Shown piece by piece: positions 1 through 8,047 of a stretch of DNA of 64,000 nucleotides. This stretch comes from Methanoculleus sediminis (GTDB taxonomy: Archaea > Halobacteriota > Methanomicrobia > Methanomicrobiales > Methanoculleaceae). How positions within the stretch are numbered: position 1 is the first letter of the stretch; each line of letters begins with the position of its first letter. Below the pieces are notes generated by a model. The model was given only the letters and a program-made list of their open reading frames with translations. It made no database searches and was not told the origin of the DNA. The position numbers and the translations under genes were made by a program. The stretch is from contig NZ_JXOJ01000002.1 in NCBI RefSeq assembly GCF_001017125.1, positions 285,033 through 349,032 of the forward strand, in the 5' to 3' direction.

Positions 1-222
1 CTGCTGCTCGACCGCTTTTGCAAACTCCGGCCGGGTCAACTTGATGGTATTGAGTCTCTCCCTCGCTTCAGGTTCGAGGATCTCCATGAGCGCGGCACGG
101 ACCTGCGCATCGATCTGCTGCTGGCGTGCGGCCTCGTCCTCCATAGCCTGCTGATCCATCGCCTGCCGCTGCATCTGTTCCATCCTGCGGCGGCGGAGTT
201 CGGCGAGTTCGTCGTCTACCAT
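1..222 (-). CDS. PDCD5-family DNA-binding protein (3' end cut by the window edge)
   Basis: The 74 visible codons begin MVDDELAELR and continue with a highly charged, Gln/Met-rich helix (RRRRMEQMQRQAMDQQ), then a segment ending EPEARERLNTIKLTRPEFA. The basic-acidic N-terminal helix followed by the phrase EARERLNTIKLTRPE is characteristic of the archaeal PDCD5/TFAR19-like proteins, about 110-120 residues long and nucleic-acid binding. The C-terminal third lies outside the window. It sits 19 bp downstream of S19e on the same strand, an arrangement I recall as common in euryarchaea, so it is probably cotranscribed with it. The start is the ATG giving MVDDEL. Confidence 0.88.
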   Translation of the reverse strand, partial: MVDDELAELRRRRMEQMQRQAMDQQAMEDEAARQQQIDAQVRAALMEILEPEARERLNTIKLTRPEFAKAVEQQ

Positions 223-241
223 CTGTCATGCCTCCTGTCGA

Positions 242-691
242 TCAGTACTTCGCAAGGCCCGGGGCGGTTGCGGCGGCCTCTGCTTTCAGGCCGTTCGCAA
301 CGTTGTCGAGGAAAGACCTGCCCGCCGGGGTTACCGTGCGCCCCCCACTACCGTGGGCGACGTATCCGGCCGCTTCGAGCTGCTGGAAGATCTTCCGGAC
401 GATCGACCCGCTCCCCCGCTTGAACCGGTTCGGAGCCGAGCCGCGGTCGTGCTTGCCGCCGTAGGCGGAGCGCATTCTCTGGATACCGACGGGGCCGTCG
501 GTGTAGATCCGCCGGAATACCGCCGCTGCACGCACGTACCACCAGTCGTCATTCTCGGGGGGCATCTCTTTGTGTACCCCCGTCTTTGCAAAAGCGGCCC
601 AGTCGGGGGGCTGAATCTGCGAATTTTTCTTGAGTTCTTCTGCCACCTGCCGGATGAGCATATCGGCAGGGATGTCATATACAGTCGTCAT
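242..691 (-). CDS. rps19e: 30S ribosomal protein S19e
   Basis: A 149-residue protein of the small ribosomal subunit, found in archaea and eukaryotes but not bacteria; in eukaryotes it is needed for 18S rRNA maturation. Recognisable family segments are MTTVYDIPADMLI at the N-terminus, the tryptophan-rich PENDDWWYVRAAAVFRRIY, the basic GIQRMRSAYGG, and the winged-helix end with IVRKIFQQLEAAGYV and GRTVTPAGRSFLD. Length matches the family. A TATA-like element overlapping the end of the upstream YhbY gene suggests its own promoter in addition to read-through from the RNase P/YhbY pair. Confidence 0.97.
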   Translation of the reverse strand: MTTVYDIPADMLIRQVAEELKKNSQIQPPDWAAFAKTGVHKEMPPENDDWWYVRAAAVFRRIYTDGPVGIQRMRSAYGGKHDRGSAPNRFKRGSGSIVRKIFQQLEAAGYVAHGSGGRTVTPAGRSFLDNVANGLKAEAAATAPGLAKY

Positions 692-737
692 AGATGAACC
701 TCACTCTCGCTAACAGTCTTTACATATTCGTCCAGTG

Positions 738-752
738 ATGTTTTATATATTT
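738..752 (-). promoter_or_regulatory. TATA-like promoter for S19e
   Basis: On the minus strand this reads as an AATATATAAAAC-type box about 50 nt upstream of the S19e start codon, overlapping the last codons of the YhbY gene. Spacing fits transcription starting about 25 nt before the ATG. Prediction from sequence only. Confidence 0.5.
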
Positions 753-1003
753 CGAGGACTGTGCCCGGGCGATCGGTTCCGCCGCTCCGTGAGGACGAGC
801 GTCCGCCCCCGGACCTCGGCCAGGACCGCACCGGCCGACGCCGCTATCTCCTCCGGATCGACCTCGGTGTTCCGCAGCCATCTCACCTTGACGACCTTCC
901 GGTCCTTGAGTTGCCGCCGGATCTCGTCGATCATGACGTTCGTGATGCCGCGTTTCCCGATCCAGATGGTGGGCTTGAGATCCTGAAACGATTCTCTGCT
1001 CAT
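743..1003 (-). CDS. YhbY/CRS1-domain RNA-binding protein
   Basis: An 86-residue single CRM (CRS1-YhbY) domain. The phrases LKPTIWIGKRGIT, NVMIDEIRRQLKDRKVVKVRWL and VRGRTLVLTERRN match the beta-alpha-beta fold with the GxxG-type loop seen in YhbY, a protein that associates with pre-50S ribosomal particles in bacteria. The start at 1003 is chosen because the ATG overlaps the stop of the upstream RNase P component gene in ATGA, implying translational coupling. Its neighbours (RNase P subunit, S19e) fit a role in RNA maturation or ribosome assembly. Confidence 0.93.
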   Translation of the reverse strand: MSRESFQDLKPTIWIGKRGITNVMIDEIRRQLKDRKVVKVRWLRNTEVDPEEIAASAGAVLAEVRGRTLVLTERRNRSPGHSPRNI

Positions 1004-1317
1004 TGCCGGGGCCTCCCGACCGGGAACCGGGAACGGTGCCCGCAGGCAAGACAGGTGACGACCACGCGGCCCCGGTGAACCCTGACCCGGGCGTTCGACC
1101 CCGGGACAAGGTAGGCGTAGCACCGGCGGCAGAAGCGGCGTTTCAGCGGGCGTTCTATCCGAATCCGATGACGCATCCCGATCTTGCGGGCCAGTTCCAC
1201 GCACCGGTTGCTCCTGTCGGGGCTTTCCGGGTAGAACTCCGCTGCACGCGCAAAGAGAACGGCGATCCTCTCGCGGGCAAGTCTCCGGGAGCCTGATTTA
1301 CGTGTAGTATCTGCCAT
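1000..1317 (-). CDS. rnp4: Ribonuclease P protein component 4 (Rpp21 homologue)
   Basis: A 105-residue zinc-ribbon subunit of archaeal RNase P, which removes 5' leaders from pre-tRNA. Visible features are the helical RERIAVLFARAAEFY, the phrase ARKIGMRHRIRI, and the zinc ligands in FCRRCYAYLVPG and CLACGHRSRFP (two CxxC pairs). Length agrees with archaeal Rpp21. The start at the ATG reading MADTTRK follows a strong TATA element about 50 nt upstream. It is the first gene of a minus-strand unit and overlaps YhbY by 4 bp. Confidence 0.95.
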   Translation of the reverse strand: MADTTRKSGSRRLARERIAVLFARAAEFYPESPDRSNRCVELARKIGMRHRIRIERPLKRRFCRRCYAYLVPGSNARVRVHRGRVVVTCLACGHRSRFPVGRPRQ

Positions 1318-1361
1318 GGTGCGATCCGTTTCAGTGGTGGGTCTTGAGGTTGGAGGCGTGA

Positions 1362-1374
1362 GAATATATAAGAA
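1362..1374 (-). promoter_or_regulatory. TATA-box promoter for rnp4-yhbY
   Basis: The minus strand reads CTTATATATTC here, a good archaeal TATA box, 45-55 nt upstream of the rnp4 ATG. It lies between rnp4 and the 3' end of purN. Confidence 0.6.
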
Positions 1375-1388
1375 ATTGATGGCCGCGG

Positions 1389-2015
1389 TCAACGGACCCG
1401 CACACGCCGGCCGTCGGCCTCCAGGCGGCCTTCGCAGAAGAGTTTCACGGCGAGCGGGAGAGCTTCGTGCTCTTCTGCGAGGATTCGGTCGGCGAGCGTC
1501 GTCTCGTCGTCGTCCGGGAGGACCGGCACGCACCGCTGGACAACGATGGGCCCGGTATCCATCCCCTCGTCGACCAGGTGGACGGTACAGCCCGCGACCT
1601 TCACCCCGTACTCGATCGCCTGCCTCTGCGCGTGCAGCCCCGAGAACGCCGGGAGCAGGGCGGGATGGATGTTCATCATCCTGCCCGAGAACTCGCGGAC
1701 GATCCCGAACCCGAGGATCCGCATGTAGCCGGCGAGGACGAAGAGATCGGCCCGGCAGGCCCGCATCGCGGATAAAAGTGCCTCCTCGTATGCGGCCTTC
1801 GCCGGGAACCGCGCGTAGTCGACGACCGTCACCGGGATACCGGCGCTCTTCGCCCGCTCTATCGCGTACGCCCCCGGGTTGTCGGTGACGAGCCCGACGC
1901 AGATCCCCGGGATCGTTCCCGCCGCAATGGCATCGATCACCGCCTGAAAGTTCGATCCTCTCCCCGAGGCGAGGAACGCAATCCGTTTCTTATCGACAGA
2001 TCTCTCTGGACTCAT
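1389..2015 (-). CDS. purN: Phosphoribosylglycinamide formyltransferase (GAR transformylase)
   Basis: Folate-dependent third step of purine synthesis, transferring a formyl group to GAR. The protein shows the N-terminal FLASGRGSNFQA phosphate-binding loop, the catalytic MMNIHPALLPAF segment with the conserved N-x-H, and AGCTVHLVDEGMDTGPIVVQ with the catalytic aspartate. About 208 residues, normal for PurN. The ATG at 2015 is preferred over one three codons upstream because a GGAG lies 10 nt before it but only 1 nt before the other. It follows the CorC-like gene by about 20 bp on the same strand. Confidence 0.96.
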   Translation of the reverse strand: MSPERSVDKKRIAFLASGRGSNFQAVIDAIAAGTIPGICVGLVTDNPGAYAIERAKSAGIPVTVVDYARFPAKAAYEEALLSAMRACRADLFVLAGYMRILGFGIVREFSGRMMNIHPALLPAFSGLHAQRQAIEYGVKVAGCTVHLVDEGMDTGPIVVQRCVPVLPDDDETTLADRILAEEHEALPLAVKLFCEGRLEADGRRVRVR

Positions 2016-2036
2016 AACTACCATTCTCCGGACATC

Positions 2037-3317
2037 CTACCGGGCCTCGCCCGACGTGTTCTGAGGCGCGATGATCAGTTTCACCTTGACGATCCGCCGG
2101 CCCCGCATCTGCATCACCACCAGCATGATGTTGCTCTCCTCGATCTTGACCACCTCGCCGCGGCGGGGGATGTGCCCCAGCCGGTCGATGACGAGGCCGC
2201 CGATGCTCTCGTAGGTATCGGTCAGCGGGAGAGCGAGGTCCAGGTCATCGTTGAGGTGCTCCACCCAGGCCCGCGCATCGACCAGATAGACACCGTCCTC
2301 GATCTGCTGCACCTCGGGCTCCTCCTCGTCGAACTCGTCCATGATCTCGCCGACCAGTTCCTCGAGCATGTCTTCGACGGTCACGATCCCGGCAAACGAG
2401 CCGTACTCGTCGAGGACGACCGCCATATGCTGCTTCTTCACCTGAAGCTCCTTTAAGAGCTCGTCGATCTTCTTGCTCTCGGGAACAAAGTAAGGCTCGT
2501 ACATCAGGTTCCCGATCGTCGCGCTCGTCTGCTGCCGGAAGACTGCCGAGAAGACGTCTTTCACGTTCAGGAGCCCGACGACGTTGTCGATCTGTTCGTG
2601 GTAGACCGGTATCCGGGAGAAACCCGTCTCGTTGAAGATGGAGAGGGCGTTCTCGAGCGTGGACACGTCCTCGACCATGACGACGTCCACCCGCGGCGTC
2701 ATCACCTCGCGGACCGTCGTGTCTCCAAAGCGCAGTACCGAGTAGAGCATGTCCCGCTCCTCCTCCTCGATGGTGCCCTCCTCCTCGCCGACGTCGATCC
2801 ACTCCTTGATCTCCTCCTCGGTGACGACCGGCTCGGTCACACCGGGCCTGAAGGCGAACTGCCGCTTGATGCGGTCCGCGACCCAGAGCACCGGGTAGAG
2901 CACTCTCGAGAGGTAAAGGATCGGCCGGGCGACGCGGAGCGCGAGTGCCTCGGTGTGCCGGGAGGCGTACATCTTCGGCCCGATCTCCCCAAAGACCAGC
3001 ATCAGGATGACCGTGACGCCGGTCGCTATCCCGATACCGACGTCGCCGTAGGCGGCGATGGCGATCGCGGTCGCGAGCGATGCCGCGGCTATGTTGACGA
3101 TGTTGTTCCCGATCAGGATGGTGATCAGGAGGGCGTCGGTCGATCGTTTCAGCGTATCGAGTGCTTTCGCTCCTTTCCTACCCTGATTTAAGAGGGCGCG
3201 GACTTTCGCCCGGGTTATCGATATGAGGGCGACTTCCGAACTCGAGAAGAAGCCCGAAAGGAGCAGACAAACAATGAATAAAATGATCTCTATGGTTAGA
3301 AGGTCTACGACTACCAT
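2037..3317 (-). CDS. CNNM/CorC-HlyC-type membrane transporter-like protein with paired CBS domains
   Basis: A 426-residue membrane protein. The N-terminal DUF21/CNNM region (about 1-180) has four hydrophobic segments and the motif SGFFSSSEVALIS. A CBS pair follows (about 200-330; VMTPRVDVVMVEDVSTLENAL and HMAVVLDEYGSFAGIVTVEDMLEELVG quoted in part), then a CorC_HlyC domain (about 345-420). Family members are linked to Mg2+/Co2+ export or tolerance; the haemolysin label is historical. A GGAG sits 3-7 nt before the chosen ATG and a TATA element about 85 nt upstream. It probably leads an operon with purN; no functional link between the two is evident. Confidence 0.9.
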   Translation of the reverse strand: MVVVDLLTIEIILFIVCLLLSGFFSSSEVALISITRAKVRALLNQGRKGAKALDTLKRSTDALLITILIGNNIVNIAAASLATAIAIAAYGDVGIGIATGVTVILMLVFGEIGPKMYASRHTEALALRVARPILYLSRVLYPVLWVADRIKRQFAFRPGVTEPVVTEEEIKEWIDVGEEEGTIEEEERDMLYSVLRFGDTTVREVMTPRVDVVMVEDVSTLENALSIFNETGFSRIPVYHEQIDNVVGLLNVKDVFSAVFRQQTSATIGNLMYEPYFVPESKKIDELLKELQVKKQHMAVVLDEYGSFAGIVTVEDMLEELVGEIMDEFDEEEPEVQQIEDGVYLVDARAWVEHLNDDLDLALPLTDTYESIGGLVIDRLGHIPRRGEVVKIEESNIMLVVMQMRGRRIVKVKLIIAPQNTSGEAR

Positions 3318-3412
3318 TTACTCCACGCCGCATCAAGCGGCAGCATCCGGTATTGATTGATTCCCGGCATTTTATGAATTATGTCGCGCGCAGATGTTAT
3401 AAAACCAGCGCT

Positions 3413-4237
3413 TCACGGGAATACCTCTCGTAGCGCCTCCGATTCACGCGAGAGAAGCACGACCTTCTCCTCGGACGAGAGCGCCCCGGGAAAGACCATG
3501 TCCTCGAGTTCCAGCGTGAGGTATCCGCCGTAGCCCCGGTCGGCAAGTTCCGCAAGCACCCGCAATGCCTCCGGATCATCATGGATGGGGTGGTGGGGCC
3601 GCCCGTTCCCGCCGAGCGCGCTGACGTGGACGTTGACCGTTCGTTCGATGCAGAGGTCGATGAACCGGATTACCTCGTCGCAGGACGTCATCATGGCGTG
3701 TCCCATATCCAGCGTGAACCAGAGCCAGGGTTCCCGCTCGAGCACCTCGGCGGCATCTTCCGCCGTCGAGAGGAGGGCGTTGACCCGGGGCTCCAAGTTC
3801 TCGATCGCCACCTTCACCCGTGTTCCCTCGGCGACTTCGCGGAGCCGGGCGATATAGTCCTCGAACCGCCGGTAGTCGTAGGCGCTCGGGTGGCGTTTCG
3901 CCGTCCGCTTCCCCGGGTGGACGGTGACCACGGCGGCACCCATCCGCTCCGCCATCCGGACGGCCTCGACGGCGTAGTCGACCGAGATCTCGGCGACCCG
4001 TGGATTGATGGAGCAGGGGTTCAGGTCCAGCGACGGGGCGTGGACGGTGATCGGCGAGAGTTCCGGGTGGCCCGCGATGCACCGGCCAAGTTCGCCTTCA
4101 GGACGGTCGCGAAGCCAGAAGTGCGGCGTCTCGACCCAGAACTCAAGTGAATCAAGGCCGGATTCGGCGACGTAGTCGAAGATATGGTCGCAGGGATACT
4201 CGTGGAAGAACATGGTCGAGACGGCGAAACGACCCAT
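3413..4237 (-). CDS. Sugar phosphate isomerase/epimerase-family TIM barrel
   Basis: A 274-residue AP-endonuclease-2-like (xylose isomerase-like) barrel. Supporting phrases are FAVSTMFFHEYP at the first strand, SPITVHAPSLDLN, VVTVHPGKRT, VKVAIENLEPR, LWFTLDMGHA with a metal-binding D/H, VNVHVSALGG and GYLTLELED. The clustered His/Glu/Asp residues at strand ends are typical metal ligands, but the substrate cannot be read from sequence. The start MGRFAVST is chosen because the family fold begins there; a longer frame upstream would cross the divergent xseA promoter. Confidence 0.88.
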   Translation of the reverse strand: MGRFAVSTMFFHEYPCDHIFDYVAESGLDSLEFWVETPHFWLRDRPEGELGRCIAGHPELSPITVHAPSLDLNPCSINPRVAEISVDYAVEAVRMAERMGAAVVTVHPGKRTAKRHPSAYDYRRFEDYIARLREVAEGTRVKVAIENLEPRVNALLSTAEDAAEVLEREPWLWFTLDMGHAMMTSCDEVIRFIDLCIERTVNVHVSALGGNGRPHHPIHDDPEALRVLAELADRGYGGYLTLELEDMVFPGALSSEEKVVLLSRESEALREVFP

Positions 4238-4244
4238 AACACTA

Positions 4245-4262
4245 CTTGATATAAACCATCGG
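4245..4262 (+). promoter_or_regulatory. Divergent promoter region of xseA and the sugar isomerase gene
   Basis: Only about 40 bp separate the two start codons. A GATATAAAC box on the plus strand, read as GTTTATATC on the minus strand, lies about 20-25 nt before the xseA ATG, implying a leaderless xseA transcript. The same AT-rich core may serve the minus strand. Confidence 0.5.
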
Positions 4263-4276
4263 TCTAATAGATTGTG

Positions 4277-5524
4277 ATGATGCTCGGCGGTCATTCCACG
4301 GGCCCGGAGCGGTTCGGCACCCCGATCTTCGGGGTCTCGGAGGTCTCGGGGCTCATCTGCGACCTCCTCGACGACGCACGCCTGCGCCAGATCTGGGTGC
4401 GGGGGGAGGTGACCAACTACAAGAACCACGGCTCCGGCCACCGCTACTTCTCGCTCTCCGAGCAAAACGGAAGGGATTCCGCGGTGATCAACTGCGTTAT
4501 GTGGCGCACCTCCGCTTCAACGCTCGCGTTCGCACCCAAAGACGGCATGGACGTCCTCGCCTGGGGATCCGTGGAGGTCTACGAGCCTCACGGCAGGTAC
4601 CAGCTGATCGTCCGGGAGATGCTCCCGGCGGGCCTCGGCGAACGCCACCTCATGGTCGAGCGCTGGAAACAGGAACTCGACGCCGAAGGGCTCTTCGATC
4701 CCGGGCGGAAACGGCCTCTGCCCCTTTTCCCACGACGTATCGGCGTGGTCACCTCATCGACCGGCGCGGCGGTGAAGGATATCCTCTCGGTCATCTCCCG
4801 GCGCTACCCGGCGGAAGTCGTCCTCTCCCCGACGGCAGTCCAGGGGGAGGGGGCGCACGTCGAGATCGCGGAGGCGATCCGGCGGATCGACGGGCTTGTG
4901 GACGTGATCATCGTCGGGCGCGGCGGGGGGAGTTTCGAGGATCTCTTCCCCTTCAACCACCCGGACGTCGTGCGGGCCGTCGCGGCGTGCAGAACGCCGG
5001 TGATCAGCGCCGTCGGGCACGAGGTGGATACCGCCCTCTGCGACTTCGCCGCGGACCTCCGGGCGCCGACCCCGTCCGCGGCGGCGGAACGTGCGGTGCC
5101 GGAACGCCGGGAGGTGCTCCGGGAACTTGCCGGGTGCGAGGAGAGGATGCACCTGCTCGTCCACAGCCGCCTTGCCGCATCACAGAGCGAGGTCGAGGAT
5201 CTCCGGGAGCGCATGCGCCCCGGACGGCTTGCGCGCCGCATCAACGAACGGATGCAGCGCCTCGCTGAACACGACGACCTGCTCCGCCGGGCGGCGGTCA
5301 CCCGGATGCAGCGGGAACGCTCCGCCCTCACGGAGGTTCGCGCCAATCTCGAAGGAAAGAACCCGCTCGCGATCCTGGAGCGGGGATACTGCATCGTCGA
5401 GGCGGGCGGCAGGGTCGCGAGGAGCGCCGCGAGCCTCGCACCGGGCGAGCGCGTGACGATCAGGATGGTGGACGGCCGGGCGAAAGCCGTCGTGGAGGAG
5501 ACAACGTATGACGAAGACCTTTGA
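4277..5524 (+). CDS. xseA: Exodeoxyribonuclease VII large subunit
   Basis: Catalytic subunit of the bacterial-type single-strand exonuclease ExoVII. It starts with an OB-fold (LICDLLDDARLRQIWVRGEVTNYK in part) followed by the nuclease region with FPRRIGVVTSSTGAAVKDIL, DVIIVGRGGGSFEDLFPFN and PVISAVGHEVDT containing conserved Arg/Gly/Asp/His residues, then a coiled-coil arm and C-terminal NPLAILERGYCIV. About 415 residues, near the usual 400-450. GTG and two ATG codons are adjacent at 4274-4282, so the exact start is uncertain. It overlaps xseB by 17 bp. Confidence 0.96.
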   Translation: MMLGGHSTGPERFGTPIFGVSEVSGLICDLLDDARLRQIWVRGEVTNYKNHGSGHRYFSLSEQNGRDSAVINCVMWRTSASTLAFAPKDGMDVLAWGSVEVYEPHGRYQLIVREMLPAGLGERHLMVERWKQELDAEGLFDPGRKRPLPLFPRRIGVVTSSTGAAVKDILSVISRRYPAEVVLSPTAVQGEGAHVEIAEAIRRIDGLVDVIIVGRGGGSFEDLFPFNHPDVVRAVAACRTPVISAVGHEVDTALCDFAADLRAPTPSAAAERAVPERREVLRELAGCEERMHLLVHSRLAASQSEVEDLRERMRPGRLARRINERMQRLAEHDDLLRRAAVTRMQRERSALTEVRANLEGKNPLAILERGYCIVEAGGRVARSAASLAPGERVTIRMVDGRAKAVVEETTYDEDL

Positions 5525-5693
5525 AGAGATGCTGGAAGAACTGCGGGAAATTGTCCGGAAACTCGAAGACGGCGATACGAGCCTTGAGGAGAGCATCGCC
5601 ATCTACGAACGGGGTGCGCTCCTCGTCAAACAGTGCGAGGACCTCCTCGGCACGGCCGAGATGAAACTTACCGAGCTTGGCCGCGACCGGTGA
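5508..5693 (+). CDS. xseB: Exodeoxyribonuclease VII small subunit
   Basis: A 61-residue helical protein that packs on the ExoVII large-subunit arm. TFEEMLEELREIVRKLEDGD followed by SLEESIAIYERGALLVKQC is diagnostic of XseB. It starts inside the end of xseA (17-bp overlap), so the pair is translationally coupled. Its 3' end overlaps by 26 bp the end of the convergent histidine kinase gene. Confidence 0.95.
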   Translation: MTKTFEEMLEELREIVRKLEDGDTSLEESIAIYERGALLVKQCEDLLGTAEMKLTELGRDR

Positions 5694-7623
5694 AGCGATA
5701 GAACCCCGGCGGGACGTCGATCTCGAATCGCACACCCTTCCCGGGCTCGCCGGTCTCCCGTATGGAGAGATCGGTGATGCCGAGGATCTCCCTGGTAAGA
5801 AAGAGCCCGAACCCGGTCTTCCGCCCGAACCCACGCTCGAAGAGGTTCTCTTTTGCTGCATGGGGAATGCCGATGCCGTCGTCTTCGTAGACAAGGCTGA
5901 TCCCCCGGCCGGACTCTTCGGGATAGATGCGTATCCGGGTAACCCGTTCGCCGTGCCGGAGCGAGTTGTCGATGAGGTTTTCAAAGACCCGGACGATGAG
6001 CGGGTCGGCGTACACCTCCAGATCGCGCGTCCGTACCTCGACGGCAACCGGTCCCGGGTCAAGCCCCGCCGCCGCCTCGCGGACGATACGCCGGACATCC
6101 TGCCAGGCGGGAGCGGCCACGCCGACATCCCGGTATTCCGCGGTGAAGGCCATGTAGCGCCGGATGTCCCGGACGGCTTCTTCCTCCTTCCGACAGTACT
6201 CCAGCAGTTCCGGGTCGCTCACCTGCTCCCGGTAGAGGTCGAGGTAGCCGGAGAGGACGTTGAGCCGGTTTAAGATGTCGTGCCGGGTCACGTCGGAGAG
6301 GAGGTTGAGTTTCCGGTTCGCGAGGAGGAGCGCCTCCCCCGCCATCCGCGCATCGGTGATATCCCGCCCCACCGACTGGTACTCGACGGCGGAGCCTCCT
6401 TCGTCGAAGGCCGCCGTGTTTGTCCACTGCTGCCACCGGACCCTGCCGTCCGGCATGATCACCCGGTGCTCGACCGCCGATACCGGGTGGCCGGGGGTGA
6501 GGGACGCGAGGCTCTCCTGGATCCGGGCCTGGTCGTCGGGCGGGACGGTGAGGGCGTACCGCCGCCCGATGAGGTCGCTGCACGGGATGCCGAGGTAACG
6601 GCAATAGGCGTCGTTCGCAAAGGTGATGGTGCCGTCGGGGAGCCTGCGGCAGATCAACTCGGTCTGGCTCTCGACGACCATCCTGCACCGCTCCTCGCTC
6701 CGCCGGAGGGCAACTTCGGCCTCGCGCCGGGCCGTAATGTCCCGTATGTAGACGGAGACGCCCGCACGGGTGGGGACCGCACGCACCTCGAAGGCATGCT
6801 CCCGCCCGTGGAGGTCAAACCTGCATTCGCTCACGCCGGGCCGGCCGGTCTCTGCGATCTTTCGGAAAAACCCGATAACATCATCGTTCTGGAGTTCCGG
6901 GAACAGATGGTAGATGCTCTGTCCGACCGCTTCCTCCACCGGGCGGCCCGAGAGACGGGCGGCCGCCCGGTTCCAGGAGATGACGCGGCCGTCCCGGTCC
7001 AGGGCGAGAAATGCGTCGCTGACGTTCTCGGTCAGTTCCCGGTACCGGTCTTCGCTCTCCCGGAGGTCTTTCTCGACTCGCTTCTCTCCCGATATGTCGT
7101 GGAACACCCAGAGGTACTCGGTTGCACGGCCGCCGGAGCCGTAAGTTGCGGAAACGGCCGCGGTCGCCGGAACGGTGCCGCCGTCGGCGCGGACGAGCAG
7201 GAACTCCTGCGCCGGCAGATCCTCGCCCCGGCCGAGCGCTGCAACAGCCGACCGGAAAGCCGGAACGCTTCCCGGGTGGAGATGTACGCCGAGAGGCGAC
7301 CCCTGCAGTCGGTCGGCAGCGATGCCGAGCAGGAGGGCCGCCGCCCGGTTCGCCTCCAGGACGATGCCGTCCGCGCCCGTGCAGAGGCAACCCGCCGGGA
7401 GGTCGAGAAATCGGTCGCGGTACCGCCGGTATGCGGCGTCGATGCTCCGGATATCGGCGATCAGCGCGTCGACCTGATCGTAGATCTCGGCGAGATCGGG
7501 TTTGAGCAGGAGCAGGTTCCCCACGGGAGCCGCATCTTCGCCGGCCCTGAGCGGGCGGAGGCGGCGGTCGAGATCCTCCAGGTGTTCGAGGAGGTCTTCG
7601 AGAGCCGGGGTGAGCGGTTGCAT
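5668..7623 (-). CDS. Multi-PAS sensor histidine kinase (cytoplasmic)
   Basis: About 651 residues, no membrane segment. After an N-terminal helical region (about 1-80) come PAS1 (about 85-195), PAS2 (about 205-315, starting YRELTENVSDAFLALD) and PAS3 (about 325-440, ending VGRDITDARM). The phosphoacceptor helix has the archaeal-type H-box SDVTRHDILNRLNVLSGY. The ATPase domain has N-box NLIDNSLRHGE, G1 DDGIGIP and G2 KTGFGLFLT. The start MQPLTPALEDLLEHL is preferred because upstream sequence of the open frame is low-complexity and unrelated to kinases. No response regulator is adjacent, so it is an orphan kinase; the signal is unknown. Confidence 0.9.
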   Translation of the reverse strand: MQPLTPALEDLLEHLEDLDRRLRPLRAGEDAAPVGNLLLLKPDLAEIYDQVDALIADIRSIDAAYRRYRDRFLDLPAGCLCTGADGIVLEANRAAALLLGIAADRLQGSPLGVHLHPGSVPAFRSAVAALGRGEDLPAQEFLLVRADGGTVPATAAVSATYGSGGRATEYLWVFHDISGEKRVEKDLRESEDRYRELTENVSDAFLALDRDGRVISWNRAAARLSGRPVEEAVGQSIYHLFPELQNDDVIGFFRKIAETGRPGVSECRFDLHGREHAFEVRAVPTRAGVSVYIRDITARREAEVALRRSEERCRMVVESQTELICRRLPDGTITFANDAYCRYLGIPCSDLIGRRYALTVPPDDQARIQESLASLTPGHPVSAVEHRVIMPDGRVRWQQWTNTAAFDEGGSAVEYQSVGRDITDARMAGEALLLANRKLNLLSDVTRHDILNRLNVLSGYLDLYREQVSDPELLEYCRKEEEAVRDIRRYMAFTAEYRDVGVAAPAWQDVRRIVREAAAGLDPGPVAVEVRTRDLEVYADPLIVRVFENLIDNSLRHGERVTRIRIYPEESGRGISLVYEDDGIGIPHAAKENLFERGFGRKTGFGLFLTREILGITDLSIRETGEPGKGVRFEIDVPPGFYRFTGRGQAR

Positions 7624-7728
7624 ACCTGACCAGTTCCCCACACCCTGAATGCATAAACCTATCCCCGGCAGCTCACGGACGGGCACGCGGGTTCGGGAAC
7701 CGGCCGTGATCGCGGAACTCCTTTCAAA

Positions 7729-7950
7729 GTGTATATCGCACAGAACGGCGCACCATGCATCGTGGTAGACGAGAAGGTGTGGGCGGTAATGACGGTCTTT
7801 GCTGTGGGCGTCGTCGTGATCCTGGATCTCCTGGGCGGTCTCCCGACGGGAGTGGTCCTGATCGTCGGGCTCTTCGCGGCGGTTCTGCTCCTCGGAATCG
7901 GCATACTGGTGCTCGGCGAGATCCGGGACGGGATGCGGGACGCCCGGTGA
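7729..7950 (+). CDS. Small two-helix membrane protein, unrecognised
   Basis: Up to 73 codons encoding two strongly hydrophobic helices (VWAVMTVFAVGVVVIL and GVVLIVGLFAAVLLLGIGIL) followed by a charged tail EIRDGMRDAR. The most natural start may be the GTG at 7762 (reading MVDEKVWAV) rather than the ATG at 7729, because the first 11 residues are not membrane-like. A TATATCG element lies just at the 5' end. No family recognised. The hydrophobicity and clean charged ends argue for a real gene, but homologues were not checked. Confidence 0.5.
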   Translation: MYIAQNGAPCIVVDEKVWAVMTVFAVGVVVILDLLGGLPTGVVLIVGLFAAVLLLGIGILVLGEIRDGMRDAR

Positions 7951-7970
7951 GGGAGGGCGCTCAAGAACAT

Positions 7971-8047
7971 CGCACCTGATGGTGCTCAAACTCCCGGCTC
8001 GAAGACCTCCGGTCTTTTCGTGCTCCGGCCCTTCGGCCCATCGCACC
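7971..8047. repeat. Cluster of short palindromes between convergent genes (repeat family A)
   Basis: Contains GCACC-TGAT-GGTGC at 7972-7985 followed by the phrase CTCAAACTCC, then AAGACC-TCC-GGTCTT at 8002-8016 and a GGCC/GGCC hairpin near 8027-8040. The first unit recurs at 21737-21760 as GCACC-TTT-GGTGC plus CTCAAACTCC. It lies between two convergent genes, so it could also act in transcript 3'-end formation. Confidence 0.55.
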
